Below are positions 45,746 through 55,331 of a stretch of DNA of 64,000 bases, piece by piece; the first letter of the stretch is position 1; each line of letters starts with the position of its first letter. The notes below the pieces were generated by a model. The model was not told the DNA's origin and made no database searches. It worked only from the letters and a program-made list of their open reading frames with translations. The position numbers were made by a program, and so were the translations under genes. This DNA is from Geobacillus stearothermophilus ATCC 12980 (GTDB lineage: Bacteria; Bacillota; Bacilli; Bacillales; Anoxybacillaceae): the NCBI RefSeq assembly GCF_030369615.1, contig NZ_CP128494.1:2623501-2687500 (forward strand), written 5' to 3'.

Positions 45746-47098
45746 CTAGCCGATAATGACTCGTTCTTTCGGGTAATGGTAGCTATCTTTCACCGCTCGG
45801 CCGCGGACAAGCCATAAAAACGAAATGATGCCGACCCGGCCGATGAACATGACGATCACCAACACCAACTTGCCAAACGGGCTGAGCTCAGAGGTAATGC
45901 CGAGCGACAGCCCGGTCGTCCCAAACGCTGAACATACTTCAAACAAAAGCATAACGACAGGAAGCGACGATTCCGAGACGGAAAGCGCAAAAACCGCCGC
46001 AAAACAAAGGAACAGCGCACCGATAAAGACAACAAACGATTTTAAAATATCTTCCTCATGAATTTCACGCCCGAACACTTTGACCGCTGAGCGCCCTTTC
46101 GCATAATGCCAAACCGTTAACAAAATCACCGCCAACGTCGTCGTCCGGATGCCCCCGCCAACGCTGCTCGGGGAAGCACCGATAAACATCATCGCGCTCA
46201 AAAGCAATAACGTCGGGTCGGAAAACTCGTTCATATCCATCGTCGCCAGCCCGCCGCTGCGCGATGACACCGACTGAAACAAGGCGTAAAAGAGCGACCG
46301 GTGCCACGGCTTTCCAGCGAAAAAATGGCTCCATTCAAGCGCATAAATCGCCACCGTGCCAAAGAAGACGAGGGCAAAAAACGTCACCGTCGTCAACTTC
46401 GTAAACAGCGAAAACCGGTAGCGCCCTCGGTCGCGCGCAAACAAAAACTCCTTCACCTCAATGAGCACAGGAAAGCCAATCGCGCCTAGAATGATCAGAA
46501 TGATATGGATGACTTGCACGAAATAATCACCGGCGAACGGAATCAGCGACTGGCCGGTAATATCAAATCCAGCGTTCGTCGTGGCACTGACCGACGCAAA
46601 CACCGCCTGCAAAAGCGCCTCCGGCCACGTCGGAAAATAACGCAAAAAATACACGCCCAAAATCAGCGCACCGACCGCTTCAATGGCCAAAATCAAGAAA
46701 AAGATGTCCCGCGTGAGCTTCACGAGCCCTGAGAGCGCAAGACGGTTTTGATCGGTCATGATCAGCTGCCGCTCACGAAACCCGATTTTTTTGCCAACTA
46801 ACAGCCAAATGAACGTACTAAGCATCATTAACCCTACGCCGCCCACCTGCATCATCACAATCAACAAAACAATCCCAAACGTATTAAACGTCTCCGGAAT
46901 CGACACAACCGTCAACCCGGTCACACTAATGGCGCTCGCCGCCGTAAACAGCGCATCAATCCAGTGAAGCTCCACTCCCGGCTGATGCACAATCGGCAGC
47001 CATAACAGCACCGTCGACACCGCGACGGCCGCCAAATAAAACAGAATGATCAACTGAATCGTCGACAACTTCAACCATAATGAACGTTTGATTGTCAT
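45746..47098 (-). CDS. Ktr-type K+ uptake channel subunit (TrkH family)
   Basis: 450 residues, four pore repeats. Selectivity-filter loops: [37 protein letters not shown] and [14 protein letters not shown]. The membrane subunit of KtrAB/KtrCD, dependent on a cytosolic NAD/ATP-binding KtrA or KtrC not found in this window. GGTGGTGACGGC precedes the ATG at 47098. Imports K+ (usually with Na+ dependence) in osmoadaptation. Directly upstream of galU. Confidence 0.9.
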   Translation of the reverse strand: MTIKRSLWLKLSTIQLIILFYLAAVAVSTVLLWLPIVHQPGVELHWIDALFTAASAISVTGLTVVSIPETFNTFGIVLLIVMMQVGGVGLMMLSTFIWLLVGKKIGFRERQLIMTDQNRLALSGLVKLTRDIFFLILAIEAVGALILGVYFLRYFPTWPEALLQAVFASVSATTNAGFDITGQSLIPFAGDYFVQVIHIILIILGAIGFPVLIEVKEFLFARDRGRYRFSLFTKLTTVTFFALVFFGTVAIYALEWSHFFAGKPWHRSLFYALFQSVSSRSGGLATMDMNEFSDPTLLLLSAMMFIGASPSSVGGGIRTTTLAVILLTVWHYAKGRSAVKVFGREIHEEDILKSFVVFIGALFLCFAAVFALSVSESSLPVVMLLFEVCSAFGTTGLSLGITSELSPFGKLVLVIVMFIGRVGIISFLWLVRGRAVKDSYHYPKERVIIG

Positions 47099-47271
47099 GC
47101 CGTCACCACCATTGCCCCGACCAGCGCGCGGGCAGCTTCCGTACGCCGAGTTCACATCGTAATGGATTGTCCCGATCAATCGACGTTTTTTCCATTATAT
47201 CAAATCCCTTTGCCAAGAAAGAAACAAAAGGAAGAACTTTCGACAGAAAAGCGCCTAGGGAGCCACAAGCC

Positions 47272-47304
47272 AAAAAAAGAAACGCCCGACGCATCAGGCG
47301 TTTC
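47272..47304 (-). terminator. terminator of the GH130 gene
   Basis: On the minus strand GAAACGCC / GGCGTTTC then TTTTTTTG, 12 bases after the stop. Confidence 0.88.
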
Positions 47305-47316
47305 CCGTTTACAAGT

Positions 47317-48381
47317 TCATTCCTTGACAAGCGAATCCAAAATCTCGCTAAGCTTCAGCTCGACGCACGCCATCGACGTATCCGCGGCACCATAATACAT
47401 TTTTACGATATCGCCATCGACAATCGCCCCGCATGAAAACACGACGCGGCCGAAAAAGCCGTTCACCTCATAATCCGCTTCCGGCTCGACAAGCGGCTGC
47501 TCCGAGCGGGCGAGAACTTTGGATGGGTCGTTCAAATCGAGCAGCACCGCCCCCATGCAATAGCGGTGGTCATCCGACGCGCCGTGGTACAACTCAAGCC
47601 AGCCGCGCTCCGTTTTGATCGGCACCGCTCCGCCGCCGATGCGGGCGCTGTCCCACTTCCCTTCGCGCAGACCGAACAAAAAGCGATGATTCCCCCAATG
47701 AAGCAGATTCTCCGACTCCGCGATCCACACCTCGGGGCGGCCGTTGCTTCTCGGCACCGGGCGATGAAGAGCGTAATACTTGCCGTTGATCTTCTCCGGA
47801 AAAATGAGCACATCTTTGTTTTCCGGCGCGAAAATCATGCCGTGGTGCGTCACCGTCTGAAAGTCTTTTGTCGACACCATCACCTCGCCGACTCCTTTTG
47901 GCGACACGGCGCTGAAATAAATGTAATACGTGCCGTCAATGCATGTAATGCGCGGGTCTTCAATACCGAATGTCTCGAGCTCATTCGATGGATAGACGAA
48001 CGGGCGGTCGTCGATCACAAACCGCCGCCCGTCCCGACTGCGGGCGAGGCGCAAATACGAAAGCGACGTCAAATAGACGAACCGCTCCGCCCCCGCCTCT
48101 TTAATAACGCGCGGGTCGGAAAAATCGTAGCGCGGATCGTCTTTGCGAAATTCGTAAACCTCGACCTTCCCCGTCTTTGGATTCCATACCGGCGCTTTCA
48201 CGATGTTCGGGTCATCCGACACGGGACGCTCCGCCACCCGAAGAAGCAGCAACACTTCCCCTTGAAATTTCGCCACCCCAGCGTTAAACGCCCCGATCAC
48301 TTCAAACCCGTCGTGGTGCGGCGGCACATCGTTCGGCGTAATGAGCGGGTTCTCTTCATAGCGGTAAAGGTGCATCGTCAC
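47317..48381 (-). CDS. GH130 mannoside phosphorylase
   Basis: 354 residues from a GTG that overlaps the preceding remnant's stop (GGGGTGA). The propeller shows NPLITPNDVPP, LLLRVAERP, FGIEDPRITCIDGTYYIYFSA with the conserved Asp, and VKMYYGAADTSMA near the end. GH130 enzymes phosphorolyse beta-1,4- or beta-1,2-mannosides; specificity cannot be assigned by eye. Translation appears coupled to the truncated DUF1861 upstream, whose promoter side is a deletion scar, so expression is uncertain. Confidence 0.88.
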   Translation of the reverse strand: MTMHLYRYEENPLITPNDVPPHHDGFEVIGAFNAGVAKFQGEVLLLLRVAERPVSDDPNIVKAPVWNPKTGKVEVYEFRKDDPRYDFSDPRVIKEAGAERFVYLTSLSYLRLARSRDGRRFVIDDRPFVYPSNELETFGIEDPRITCIDGTYYIYFSAVSPKGVGEVMVSTKDFQTVTHHGMIFAPENKDVLIFPEKINGKYYALHRPVPRSNGRPEVWIAESENLLHWGNHRFLFGLREGKWDSARIGGGAVPIKTERGWLELYHGASDDHRYCMGAVLLDLNDPSKVLARSEQPLVEPEADYEVNGFFGRVVFSCGAIVDGDIVKMYYGAADTSMACVELKLSEILDSLVKE

Positions 48382-48525
48382 CCCTGCCTTTCGTATTTCG
48401 TAAATGGATCCACGATCGTGAGTTTTTGCGCTTCTGCGTCACTTGTTCCAGCGTAAAAATCGGCCGTGCCGTCCCCGTTGCGAATCAGTCTGCCGCTAAA
48501 CACGACATCCGCTCGGTGAAAATGC
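48378..48525 (-). pseudogene. C-terminal remnant of a second DUF1861 gene
   Basis: ADVVFSGRLIRNGDGTADFY, AGTSDAEAQKLTIVDPFTKYE: the last ~48 residues match the end of the intact DUF1861 at 42878. It is fused upstream, in another frame, to a sugar-permease fragment. Confidence 0.87.
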
Positions 48526-48660
48526 CAAACATCAAACCGACCGCCAAAATCGTCACGGTATAAAACAAAGGGTACAGCATCGGAATCGTCACGTGCCAAA
48601 CCCGCTTCCAGCCAATCGCGCCGTCCATTTCCGCCGCTTCATACACTTCTTTCGTGCAGC
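48526..48660 (-). pseudogene. internal fragment of a sugar ABC permease
   Basis: KEVYEAAEMDGAIGWKRVWH, VTIPMLYPLFYTVTILAV: the EAA loop and next helix of a MalF-type permease, about 45 codons, truncated at both ends. Confidence 0.8.
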
Positions 48661-48855
48661 TTTGACAACGGGCAGCTGTCGCAAATCGCGACGCCGAAAA
48701 TCACGACCGTCGACATCGACCTGAAGCGCTACGGCAAACGAGCGGTGGAATTGTTGCGATGGCGGTGGGACAACCCGAACGAACCTTTTCAGGAAGTGCT
48801 ATTGTCTACGAAACTGATCAAACGGGAATCCACAGCAGCAAAACCAACGCGCTAG
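48661..48855 (+). pseudogene. C-terminal remnant of a LacI/GalR regulator
   Basis: On the plus strand FDNGQLSQIATPKITTVDID, KRYGKRAVELLRWR and EVLLSTKLIKRESTA to a TAG; the effector domain end of a LacI-family repressor. Opposite orientation to the permease fragment, joined at about 48660, so a deletion fused two divergent genes tail-inward. Confidence 0.82.
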
Positions 48856-48894
48856 GGCGGGGCTGGCCTTTTGCCCCACCTGTTTGATTTCCAT

Positions 48895-49788
48895 TCACTT
48901 GAAGCCGCTTTGTTTCATTTCCTCAATCTCCGTCACAGGCAATCCGGTCAGTTCGTGAATCGTCTGCGCATCAAACCCTTTCATCAACATCCGTTTCGCA
49001 ATGTGCCGTTTTTCTTGTTCCGCTCCCTCTTTGCGCCCTTCCTCCCGTCCTTCCTTTCGGCCTTGAATTTTTCCCTTTTGCTCGTACGAAATGATCAATT
49101 CCAGCACGCGTTCTTTTTCTTTCGTCTCCATTTGTTCCACCTCGCTTCGAAGCTGTTGTTCTTCTTCATCGGACAGCTTCACATACGTTTCAAAAAAGCC
49201 CATCAACAAACGCTGTCTTGCCTCGTCTAGCTCAAGACGCACCAACATGCGCAAAAATTGCTTTTTCAGTTCCACTCGTTCACTTTCAGTATACCCCATT
49301 TTGCTAAGCAGCGCAGCCGCCACCGGGTTGTCGGTGCGGATGAATTGGCGCCAGTTTTGCTTGCGCAACTCCACATGGAAAAAGCGAAAGTCAAGCACAT
49401 CGCCAAACGGAAAGGAGAGCGTGAACAAAGAGGGTTCATCTCGGATGGCATCATAGCTGAAGACGGCAATCGGAATGATCGGAGTGCGGTATTTTTCAAA
49501 CAAGCGTCTGAAGTAAAGAAACATTCTTTCTGGAAATGACGATTGAACGTACGCTTGGTTTTCTACGTGAACAATGATCAATCCGTCTTTTCCTTTGAAC
49601 TTCGTCTCGACGAGCAGGTCAACGCGGTACTTCTCCCCAGCCGTTACGTCCGTAAACAGCTCTTCGGACAAAAACGACAAATGGTTGAAATCAATATGCT
49701 CGTGCATATCCGGAAAGAAGAGAAGCACAAATTCCTCAAAAAACGTCTGCAACAACTCCTTGAACAACCGGTCGTGATCGATCGCCAT
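48895..49788 (-). CDS. Rpn family PD-(D/E)XK nuclease (recombination-promoting type)
   Basis: 297 residues. DHDRLFKELLQTFFEEFVLLFFP and YRVDLLVETKFKGKDGLIIVHVENQA are the family's nuclease core (Asp, Glu, and lysines). A charged coiled-coil with KGKIQGRKEGREEGRKEG repeats and a short HTH-like end (TIHELTGLPVTEIEEM) follow. Rpn proteins act as DNases that promote RecA-independent recombination; they often vary by slippage. GAGGTGAATGT precedes the ATG. Confidence 0.85.
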   Translation of the reverse strand: MAIDHDRLFKELLQTFFEEFVLLFFPDMHEHIDFNHLSFLSEELFTDVTAGEKYRVDLLVETKFKGKDGLIIVHVENQAYVQSSFPERMFLYFRRLFEKYRTPIIPIAVFSYDAIRDEPSLFTLSFPFGDVLDFRFFHVELRKQNWRQFIRTDNPVAAALLSKMGYTESERVELKKQFLRMLVRLELDEARQRLLMGFFETYVKLSDEEEQQLRSEVEQMETKEKERVLELIISYEQKGKIQGRKEGREEGRKEGAEQEKRHIAKRMLMKGFDAQTIHELTGLPVTEIEEMKQSGFK

Positions 49789-49859
49789 ACATTCACCTCA
49801 CACGAATACGTTTCGTATTCTCTTTTTCGACATCATCAAGCAAAATCCTGCCGATGGCA

Positions 49860-49894
49860 CAAAAATGGCTGTCCCTTTTCAAGAAGAGACAGCC
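49860..49894 (-). terminator. terminator of EamA gene 1
   Basis: On the minus strand GGCTGTCTC / GGGACAGCC then ATTTTTG, about 95 bases past the EamA stop; the intervening bases may be IS-derived. Confidence 0.65.
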
Positions 49895-49944
49895 AAGACG
49901 CCGACCGCAATGTGAAGCCCCCTCCATTCCTGGATATGAATGTT

Positions 49945-49985
49945 TCGCCACTTGCACGCAAGGCCTAGAAGTGGGGGATTCCAAG
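49945..49985. mobile_element. possible IS605-type end relic
   Basis: CCACTTGCACGC and GCCTAGAAGTGGGGGATTCC resemble the hairpin ends of IS605-type elements such as that at 12860-12897. It separates the EamA gene from its terminator. Confidence 0.3.
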
Positions 49986-49989
49986 GCGG

Positions 49990-50922
49990 CTACATCCCCG
50001 CCTTCCTTCCCCCAGCCGCCACTTTCGCCCGGCGGAAACGGGCGATCACGTTATCCATCCCCCCGCTGCCGAACAACACGCCCGCGACGATGAAAAGAAA
50101 ACCAGCCAGCTGCATCGGCGAAATCGGCTCGCCCAGCAGCCAATGCGCCCCAAGAAGTGAAAAAAACGGATTGAGATTGATGAACACCGCCGACTCAGCG
50201 GGACCAAGATGTTGAACAGCCTGGTTATAAAACATATGGCCAAGCGCCGTCGCGACGACCGCCGAAGCAAGGAAAATCATCCAAAGCGGAAGCGTTCCTT
50301 CTTTCAAACTCGATAGGCCGCTCGGCTCGAGCACGAGGCTTAAGACAAACAGCCAAAGCGACCCGAAGACAAGCATCCACCCAGTCATCAACCGCGCCTC
50401 GACCGTCGCTTTTTTGATCATAATAAAGCTGATCCCTTGCGCCAAAACAGCCAAAAAGACGTACACATCCCCAATGGACAAATGGCCAAGGCCCCCGTCG
50501 CCGCTCGCCACAACAAACACGACGCCAAAAAACCCAAGCGCAATGCCAAGCAGCCGAAACAACGTCGGCCGCTGGCCTAAAAACACGATCGCCAACAGCG
50601 CCGTCACAAGCGGCACAAGCCCTAACACAAGACCCGCATTCACCGCTGTCGTCCTCGCAATTCCTAACGCTAAAAAGAAGTGATGGGCCACGACGCTGAA
50701 CAAGGCGGCCACGCCAATCTGTTTCGCCTCCTTCCAACTGACTCGTTCCAGCTTGCCGAACCCCCATAAAAACAAAAGCACGACCAACCCGGCCGTTAGA
50801 ATGCGCAGCGCTGTCAACGCGACGGGTGAAAAATGCTCCACCAAAACTTTCAACGCCGTCACATTCAGCCCCCAGGCAACCATGATCCCGACAAGCAACA
50901 CATAAATGAATGATCTCTTCAT
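49990..50922 (-). CDS. EamA family drug/metabolite transporter, copy 1
   Basis: 310 residues, ten membrane helices as two EamA repeats (VGIMVAWGLNVTALKVLVEH and GQGISFIMIKKATVEARLM region; second repeat ATALGHMFYNQAVQHLGPAE with the FINLNPFFSLLGAHWLLGE motif). GGAGAGGGAGAGAGGG precedes the ATG. Closely similar along its whole length to copy 2 at 59014. Substrate unknown; exporters of amino acids or metabolites are common in the family. Confidence 0.88.
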   Translation of the reverse strand: MKRSFIYVLLVGIMVAWGLNVTALKVLVEHFSPVALTALRILTAGLVVLLFLWGFGKLERVSWKEAKQIGVAALFSVVAHHFFLALGIARTTAVNAGLVLGLVPLVTALLAIVFLGQRPTLFRLLGIALGFFGVVFVVASGDGGLGHLSIGDVYVFLAVLAQGISFIMIKKATVEARLMTGWMLVFGSLWLFVLSLVLEPSGLSSLKEGTLPLWMIFLASAVVATALGHMFYNQAVQHLGPAESAVFINLNPFFSLLGAHWLLGEPISPMQLAGFLFIVAGVLFGSGGMDNVIARFRRAKVAAGGRKAGM

Positions 50923-51191
50923 CCCTCTCTCCCTCTCCTGCACGTTCGGTTTTTCTCAACATGGAAAAGGAAAAACGGAGCCGATGGACGCTCCGCTTTC
51001 CCACCCGTTTCCACATAGAACGAATGAATTCAATTCCGCTGCAATGGCTTCTACCCTCTATTTTACTACACCACAGCGGATTTTTTGACTCAAAAGCACC
51101 GTCATCTCAAGCCCGCAGCATGTTCTTCCTTTCTCCGCCCATATCGGCCGTCCATTGTGCATATCGTATAACAGAGAGGAGAGAAGACCCC

Positions 51192-51665
51192 ATGTTTCCA
51201 CGCTACCGTCAAAAAACGATCCGAGCCAGGACGGGGGTGGCGGTTCTCACTGCCGCCGCCGTGTTGGTGGCGATTTTGACCCTGTTTCTTTCGAACGAAC
51301 AAAATGAGGCGAAGGAAATCGTGGACAAGTTTTACCGCTATGAACAGGCAGGGGATTTTGGCAGCTCTTGGGGGCTGTTTCACCCGCTCATGAAAAAGAA
51401 ATTCCCAAAAGACGTCTACATCCAGCGCCGTGCCCACGTCTTTATGCAAGACTTCGGCGTCGAGACGTTTGACTACCGCATCGATGAGGTGGAAAACCTG
51501 TCGTCATGGTCGATGTCTGATGAGAACAAACCGCTTCACGACGTGTATCGCGTCCGCGTCATTCAGACGTTCCATAGCGCTTTTGGCGTGTTCGAAATCC
51601 ATCAAGACGTCTTCGTCGCCAAAGAAAAAGGGGAAAAGAACATTTTGTTCCCTTACCGCCCGTAA
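51192..51665 (+). CDS. membrane-anchored hypothetical protein
   Basis: 157 residues. A single N-terminal helix (TGVAVLTAAAVLVAILTLFL) anchors a soluble domain resembling the NTF2-like/DUF4878 shape (EIVDKFYRYEQAGDFGSSWG, LFHPLMKKKFPKDVY). AGAGAGGAGAGAAG upstream. Probably extracytoplasmic. No assigned function. Confidence 0.65.
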   Translation: MFPRYRQKTIRARTGVAVLTAAAVLVAILTLFLSNEQNEAKEIVDKFYRYEQAGDFGSSWGLFHPLMKKKFPKDVYIQRRAHVFMQDFGVETFDYRIDEVENLSSWSMSDENKPLHDVYRVRVIQTFHSAFGVFEIHQDVFVAKEKGEKNILFPYRP

Positions 51666-51707
51666 CCCCAACATCGACGCGGCCCCGATATCGACCGGGC
51701 GCCGCTT

Positions 51708-51908
51708 TCACCGCTCCTTCCATTCCTCAGTGATCTCAAGCGTCCGATTCATGCCGACATTGTATATCAACAGCTTAAGCAAGTTTTCCCGCTCCTCTTT
51801 CGTAAAAAAGAGATCGCCGTCAATGATCTCAAGCGGGACAGGGGAGAGCTCGGCATACAGCTCATCATCAACCTTCTGTCCTTCCGGTTTTAGGACAAAC
51901 GTTCTCAT
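51708..51908 (-). CDS. 66-residue hypothetical protein
   Basis: MRTFVLKPEGQKVDDELYAE through TKEERENLLKLLIYNVGMN. AAAAGGAGG lies nine bases before the ATG at 51908, which decides the start over the ATG at 51917. Acidic, soluble, unknown. Confidence 0.6.
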   Translation of the reverse strand: MRTFVLKPEGQKVDDELYAELSPVPLEIIDGDLFFTKEERENLLKLLIYNVGMNRTLEITEEWKER

Positions 51909-52139
51909 TCGCGCCATCCTCCTTTTCCCCTACACGTTTTGACAAGAAACACCCGTTAGGCAACGCTCCCTGTCAAGTATAGACTAACGCACAGCGCGTT
52001 CATACGGCATGGCGGCCGCATGCCATGCGCATGAGACTCTCTTCCCATTTGAGCAACCTTATTCGAATCTTCTCATACACTAATGTATCATCAATCGGAG
52101 CTATTTTCTCCATCCAGCGAAAAAAAGGAGCGAAATGCC

Positions 52140-52637
52140 ATGTACAAACATATCGTCAAACACGGGGAAACGATCGCCTCCATCGCCCGCGACTACCGCA
52201 CATCTGTTGAGGCGCTCCTTCGCGCCAATGGTTTGACCGCCGCGTCCGTCATCTTTCCCGGGCAAGCGATCATCATCCCCCACCTCCCGGCGAAAGGCTC
52301 GATTCCGTATACGATCCATGTATCGATCAGCCGCCGCCAGCTGACGTTAAAACACCGGGGACGAACGATCCGCACCTACCCCGTCGGCGTCGGCAAAATG
52401 GTCACCGCCACGCCTGTCGGCGATTTTGTCATCGTCAACCGCCAGCCGAACCCGGGCGGTCCGTTCGGCGCCATGTGGCTCAGCTTATCCAAAATCCATT
52501 ATGGCATTCACGGCACGAACGACCCGTCCTCGATCGGCAAATACGTATCCAAAGGCTGCATCCGCATGCACAACAAAGACGTGCTCGAGCTCGCCTCCAT
52601 CGTCCCGAACGGAACGGAGGTGTTCATCCGGCCGTGA
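52140..52637 (+). CDS. LysM L,D-transpeptidase (YkuD family)
   Basis: 165 residues: one N-terminal LysM ([19 protein letters not shown] to QAIIIP) and a YkuD catalytic domain with [20 protein letters not shown] and IRMHNKDV, containing the catalytic His and Cys. No signal peptide, as in some Bacillus spore-cortex homologs. Forms 3-3 crosslinks in peptidoglycan. AAAAAAAGGAGCGAAATGCC precedes the ATG. Confidence 0.92.
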   Translation: MYKHIVKHGETIASIARDYRTSVEALLRANGLTAASVIFPGQAIIIPHLPAKGSIPYTIHVSISRRQLTLKHRGRTIRTYPVGVGKMVTATPVGDFVIVNRQPNPGGPFGAMWLSLSKIHYGIHGTNDPSSIGKYVSKGCIRMHNKDVLELASIVPNGTEVFIRP

Positions 52638-52808
52638 GGGCAAAACAGCGCCATTCATCCATCTGTTCCGGGTCGCAACCCGTTTGATTTTTCAGGAAGA
52701 TGTCATTCACTCCCATCGAACGAACACCGTGTTTCCGCTCACGATGGCAGCTGACAACCGGTCGGGCAAGTAGTATAATTGAGATAAAAAGCGAATAGAG
52801 TGGAGACG

Positions 52809-53748
52809 ATGCCGGGCGGGATCTCGCATCACGCCAAAGACATTTTGTTCAAATCACTCAGCGCATTGTACCAAAACCAAGCCCTCGATGTATACGGACT
52901 TCACGGACTCCCGCGGATCAAAGCACTGCTGCCAACCGAATTTCCGTCTGTTCGGGCGGACGAACGGCGCGCCGACACCGTGTTTCTTCTCGAAGACGAT
53001 TCCATTTTGCTTCTGGAATACGAAAGCAACGAACGATTTCTCGACAACCATTTGAAGTATCTCGATTATGCCTGTCGGCTCCTCCACACATACTATCAAC
53101 AGGAAAAACGAATCCGCCCGATTCGCATCGTTGTGATCTACACAAGCGATGTCACGAGCGCCCGCGAACAGCTTGACGCCGGCGACGTGCTTCTTTCATC
53201 CAAAGCGGTGCTGCTTGGCGAATTCAACGGCGATGCCATTTTCCATGCCATTGAAGAAAAAGTCCACAACGGCGAACCGCCCACTCCGGAAGAAACGATG
53301 AAACTCATCCTCGTTCCGCTCATGCACACCCGCTTCGACCGGCAAACGATGATCGAAAAAACGATCGAACTGGCGAAAACGATCGACGACGAACCGAAAC
53401 AGCTGCACATCATCGCCGGCGTCCTGACCGCCACAGACAAATTCATCGACCGGTCATACGCCGAAAAAGTAAAGGAGTGGATCAAAATGAACAAAGTGTT
53501 TCGCCTGTTAGTCGAAGAACTTGAACAAGAAAGAGAAGAAATGTTGAAGTAAAGTGATGCAGGAAAAAGAACGAGCTGTGCAACAAGCTCTGCAAGAAAA
53601 GGAGCAGGCGATCAAGCAAACGGAAAAAACGGAAGGCCATCGAAATCGCCAAAAATTTGCTTGACGTCCTCCCCATTCACGAAATCGCCAAACGGACCGG
53701 CCTGACCGTCGCCGAAGTCGCCGATCTTGCAAAGGAAATGGACAAATA
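52809..53748 (+). pseudogene. Rpn-like PD-(D/E)XK protein, two frameshifts
   Basis: The first 248 codons (MPGGISHHAKDILFKSL, RADTVFLLEDDSILLLEYES, KEWIKMNKVFRLLVEELEQE) resemble the Rpn/transposase-like nuclease group. A GTAA insertion (about 53549) ends the frame; a coiled coil (QALQEKEQAIKQTEK) follows in a second frame. One extra A in A6 (about 53627) shifts to a third, ending LLDVLPIHEIAKRTGL, TVAEVADLAKEMDK. The HTH-like tail matches the duplicated remnant at 55130. Confidence 0.78.
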
Positions 53749-53756
53749 GGCAGCAC

Positions 53757-53785
53757 AAAAGAGCCGCAACCGCGCGGCTCTTTTC
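53757..53785 (+). terminator. terminator of the Rpn-like gene
   Basis: AAAAGAGCCGC / GCGGCTCTTTT around AACCGC, nine bases after the stop. Confidence 0.88.
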
Positions 53786-53896
53786 ATCTTCCCTTTGCTG
53801 CTTGGCAAGATCTCAATTTCTTTTGTTTCCTTTTTTTCTTTTGTTTCTCCAGCCAAAATAGTATAATGGATATAAACATCAAGGAGGGAAAGAAAA

Positions 53897-54355
53897 ATGA
53901 GTACTTTGTCCCGCAAAACAGAAACCCGAAAGACAGCCCCCCCACCTCTTCACGAAACTGTACTAAGCGACAACGTTCGACGTTATGTAGAATTGGTCCA
54001 ACAGTCGCTTGAACTTGAGAAGCGAAAAAAAGAAATCTATTCCAACCTAAGCGACCAGGAAAAACAGAGCGTACGGCATATTCTTACCGAAATGGCGGAA
54101 CAAACAATTCCAGATGATCTCCATGTCCGCGATGTGGCTCTTCTGCTTGATGTCACGCCGCAAATGGTGCGTCGTTATTGCGCAGAAGGAAAAATCGAGG
54201 CTTACCAACGGCTTGGAGACAGTGGAAAATGGATCATCCCGGCCGCACAGTTTTTTCACCACCCAAACTGGCCTTCATTTCTCCAAATGAGAGAACAGCT
54301 GAAAAGCCAGTCGATTCGTATCGCGGAAAAAATGGAAAAAGAGTTTGGAGAATAG
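53897..54355 (+). CDS. HTH antitoxin-like protein
   Basis: 152 residues. After a flexible N-terminus, HVRDVALLLDVTPQMVRRYCAEGKIEAYQRLGDSGKWIIP is an excisionase/MerR-type helix-turn-helix. AAGGAGGGAAAGAAAA precedes the ATG; TATAAT at about 53864 with TTTTGT 17 bases upstream is a likely promoter. It is followed 13 bases later by a PIN gene, the order of antitoxin then toxin. It would bind its own promoter and neutralise the PIN RNase; inferred. Confidence 0.75.
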   Translation: MSTLSRKTETRKTAPPPLHETVLSDNVRRYVELVQQSLELEKRKKEIYSNLSDQEKQSVRHILTEMAEQTIPDDLHVRDVALLLDVTPQMVRRYCAEGKIEAYQRLGDSGKWIIPAAQFFHHPNWPSFLQMREQLKSQSIRIAEKMEKEFGE

Positions 54356-54368
54356 GAGAAAGTTCTTC

Positions 54369-54977
54369 ATGAGCGGAAACGGCACGGAAACAAAAGCATA
54401 TTTGCTGGATACAAACGTATTCCGATACAAGTCAAGCCCATCTGCCCACACGAACCACAAAAAAGCCGCCAAGCGTTTTTGGAAAGATGTTTTGCAGGAA
54501 GTTCGCCATGAAGAGGCTGTGCTCTATATCCCTAAAGAAGTCATCCGAGAGCTTGAATTGCAATCCTACACACTTGGCGAAAAGGAAAGGCAACGGATCT
54601 CGGAATTGTTGGAAAATATAACGATAACGATTCCCGATTGGACAACTCCCGATATGGAACATCAAGTAAGGAAAATGGCGGCTTATATTCGCTCTGAATA
54701 CCAGAGGAAAATCAATGCCATGAGAGACATGGAATACGGCAGCGTGTCTGATGCCCGTATCCTGCTAACCGCTTGGCAATACGACTGCATTCTCGTCACA
54801 GCCAATATAAAAGATTTTGCGCTTTATCCTCTTCTGTTTCCTCAACACGAACATAGACTGCTTAATCTTTTATCAAATGATTATGTCACCATTTCCCCGA
54901 GCATATATGACACCATTCATCATGACCCAATATTCACGGGCATGCTCCAAGAATTGAATGACTTCATCAACAGATGA
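54369..54977 (+). CDS. PIN-domain toxin-like nuclease
   Basis: 202 residues. KAYLLDTNVFRYKSS gives the first Asp, PKEVIRELELQS the Glu, GSVSDARILLTAWQYDCILVTANIKDFA the remaining acidic residues; resembles DUF4411-type PIN proteins. TAGGAGAAAGTTCTTC precedes the ATG at 54369. Likely RNase toxin of the pair. The whole pair lies between two copies of an Rpn gene 3' end. Confidence 0.78.
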   Translation: MSGNGTETKAYLLDTNVFRYKSSPSAHTNHKKAAKRFWKDVLQEVRHEEAVLYIPKEVIRELELQSYTLGEKERQRISELLENITITIPDWTTPDMEHQVRKMAAYIRSEYQRKINAMRDMEYGSVSDARILLTAWQYDCILVTANIKDFALYPLLFPQHEHRLLNLLSNDYVTISPSIYDTIHHDPIFTGMLQELNDFINR

Positions 54978-55129
54978 TTTAGACCGCATCGTCTTCCTAA
55001 AAGCACAACAAAGTCATTTCTCTATTTTGCCGGTCGCCAATGGCAAACCGCAGAGCCGATCAAAACGAAACAAGCATTCCTTGTTATCACTTCCTCCCAG
55101 AATGATGTTCCTGATGCCGGAAACAACAA

Positions 55130-55221
55130 AGCGAACCGGGCTGACCGTCGCCGAAGTCGCCGACCTTGCAAAGGAAATGGACAAATAGGCAGCACAAAAG
55201 AGCCGCAACCGCGCGGCTCTT
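55130..55221 (+). repeat. duplicate of the Rpn 3' end and terminator
   Basis: ACCGGGCTGACCGTCGCCG through GACAAATAGGCAGCACAAAA and the AGAGCCGC/GCGGCTCT hairpin repeat 53691-53783 with only about three substitutions beyond the first few bases. It encodes KRTGLTVAEVADLAKEMDK and a stop, the tail of an otherwise missing Rpn-like gene. Direct repeats therefore flank the HTH/PIN pair. Confidence 0.85.
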
Positions 55222-55331
55222 ATCACTGGTCTTTTCCCTATGGCTCTTGGCGTGTGGAACAAGCAACAGTCGGACTTTTCCCTTGGCCTTTGGCCGCCAA
55301 AGCGAGCGCACGTCCCAGTGTGTCAACCCCT

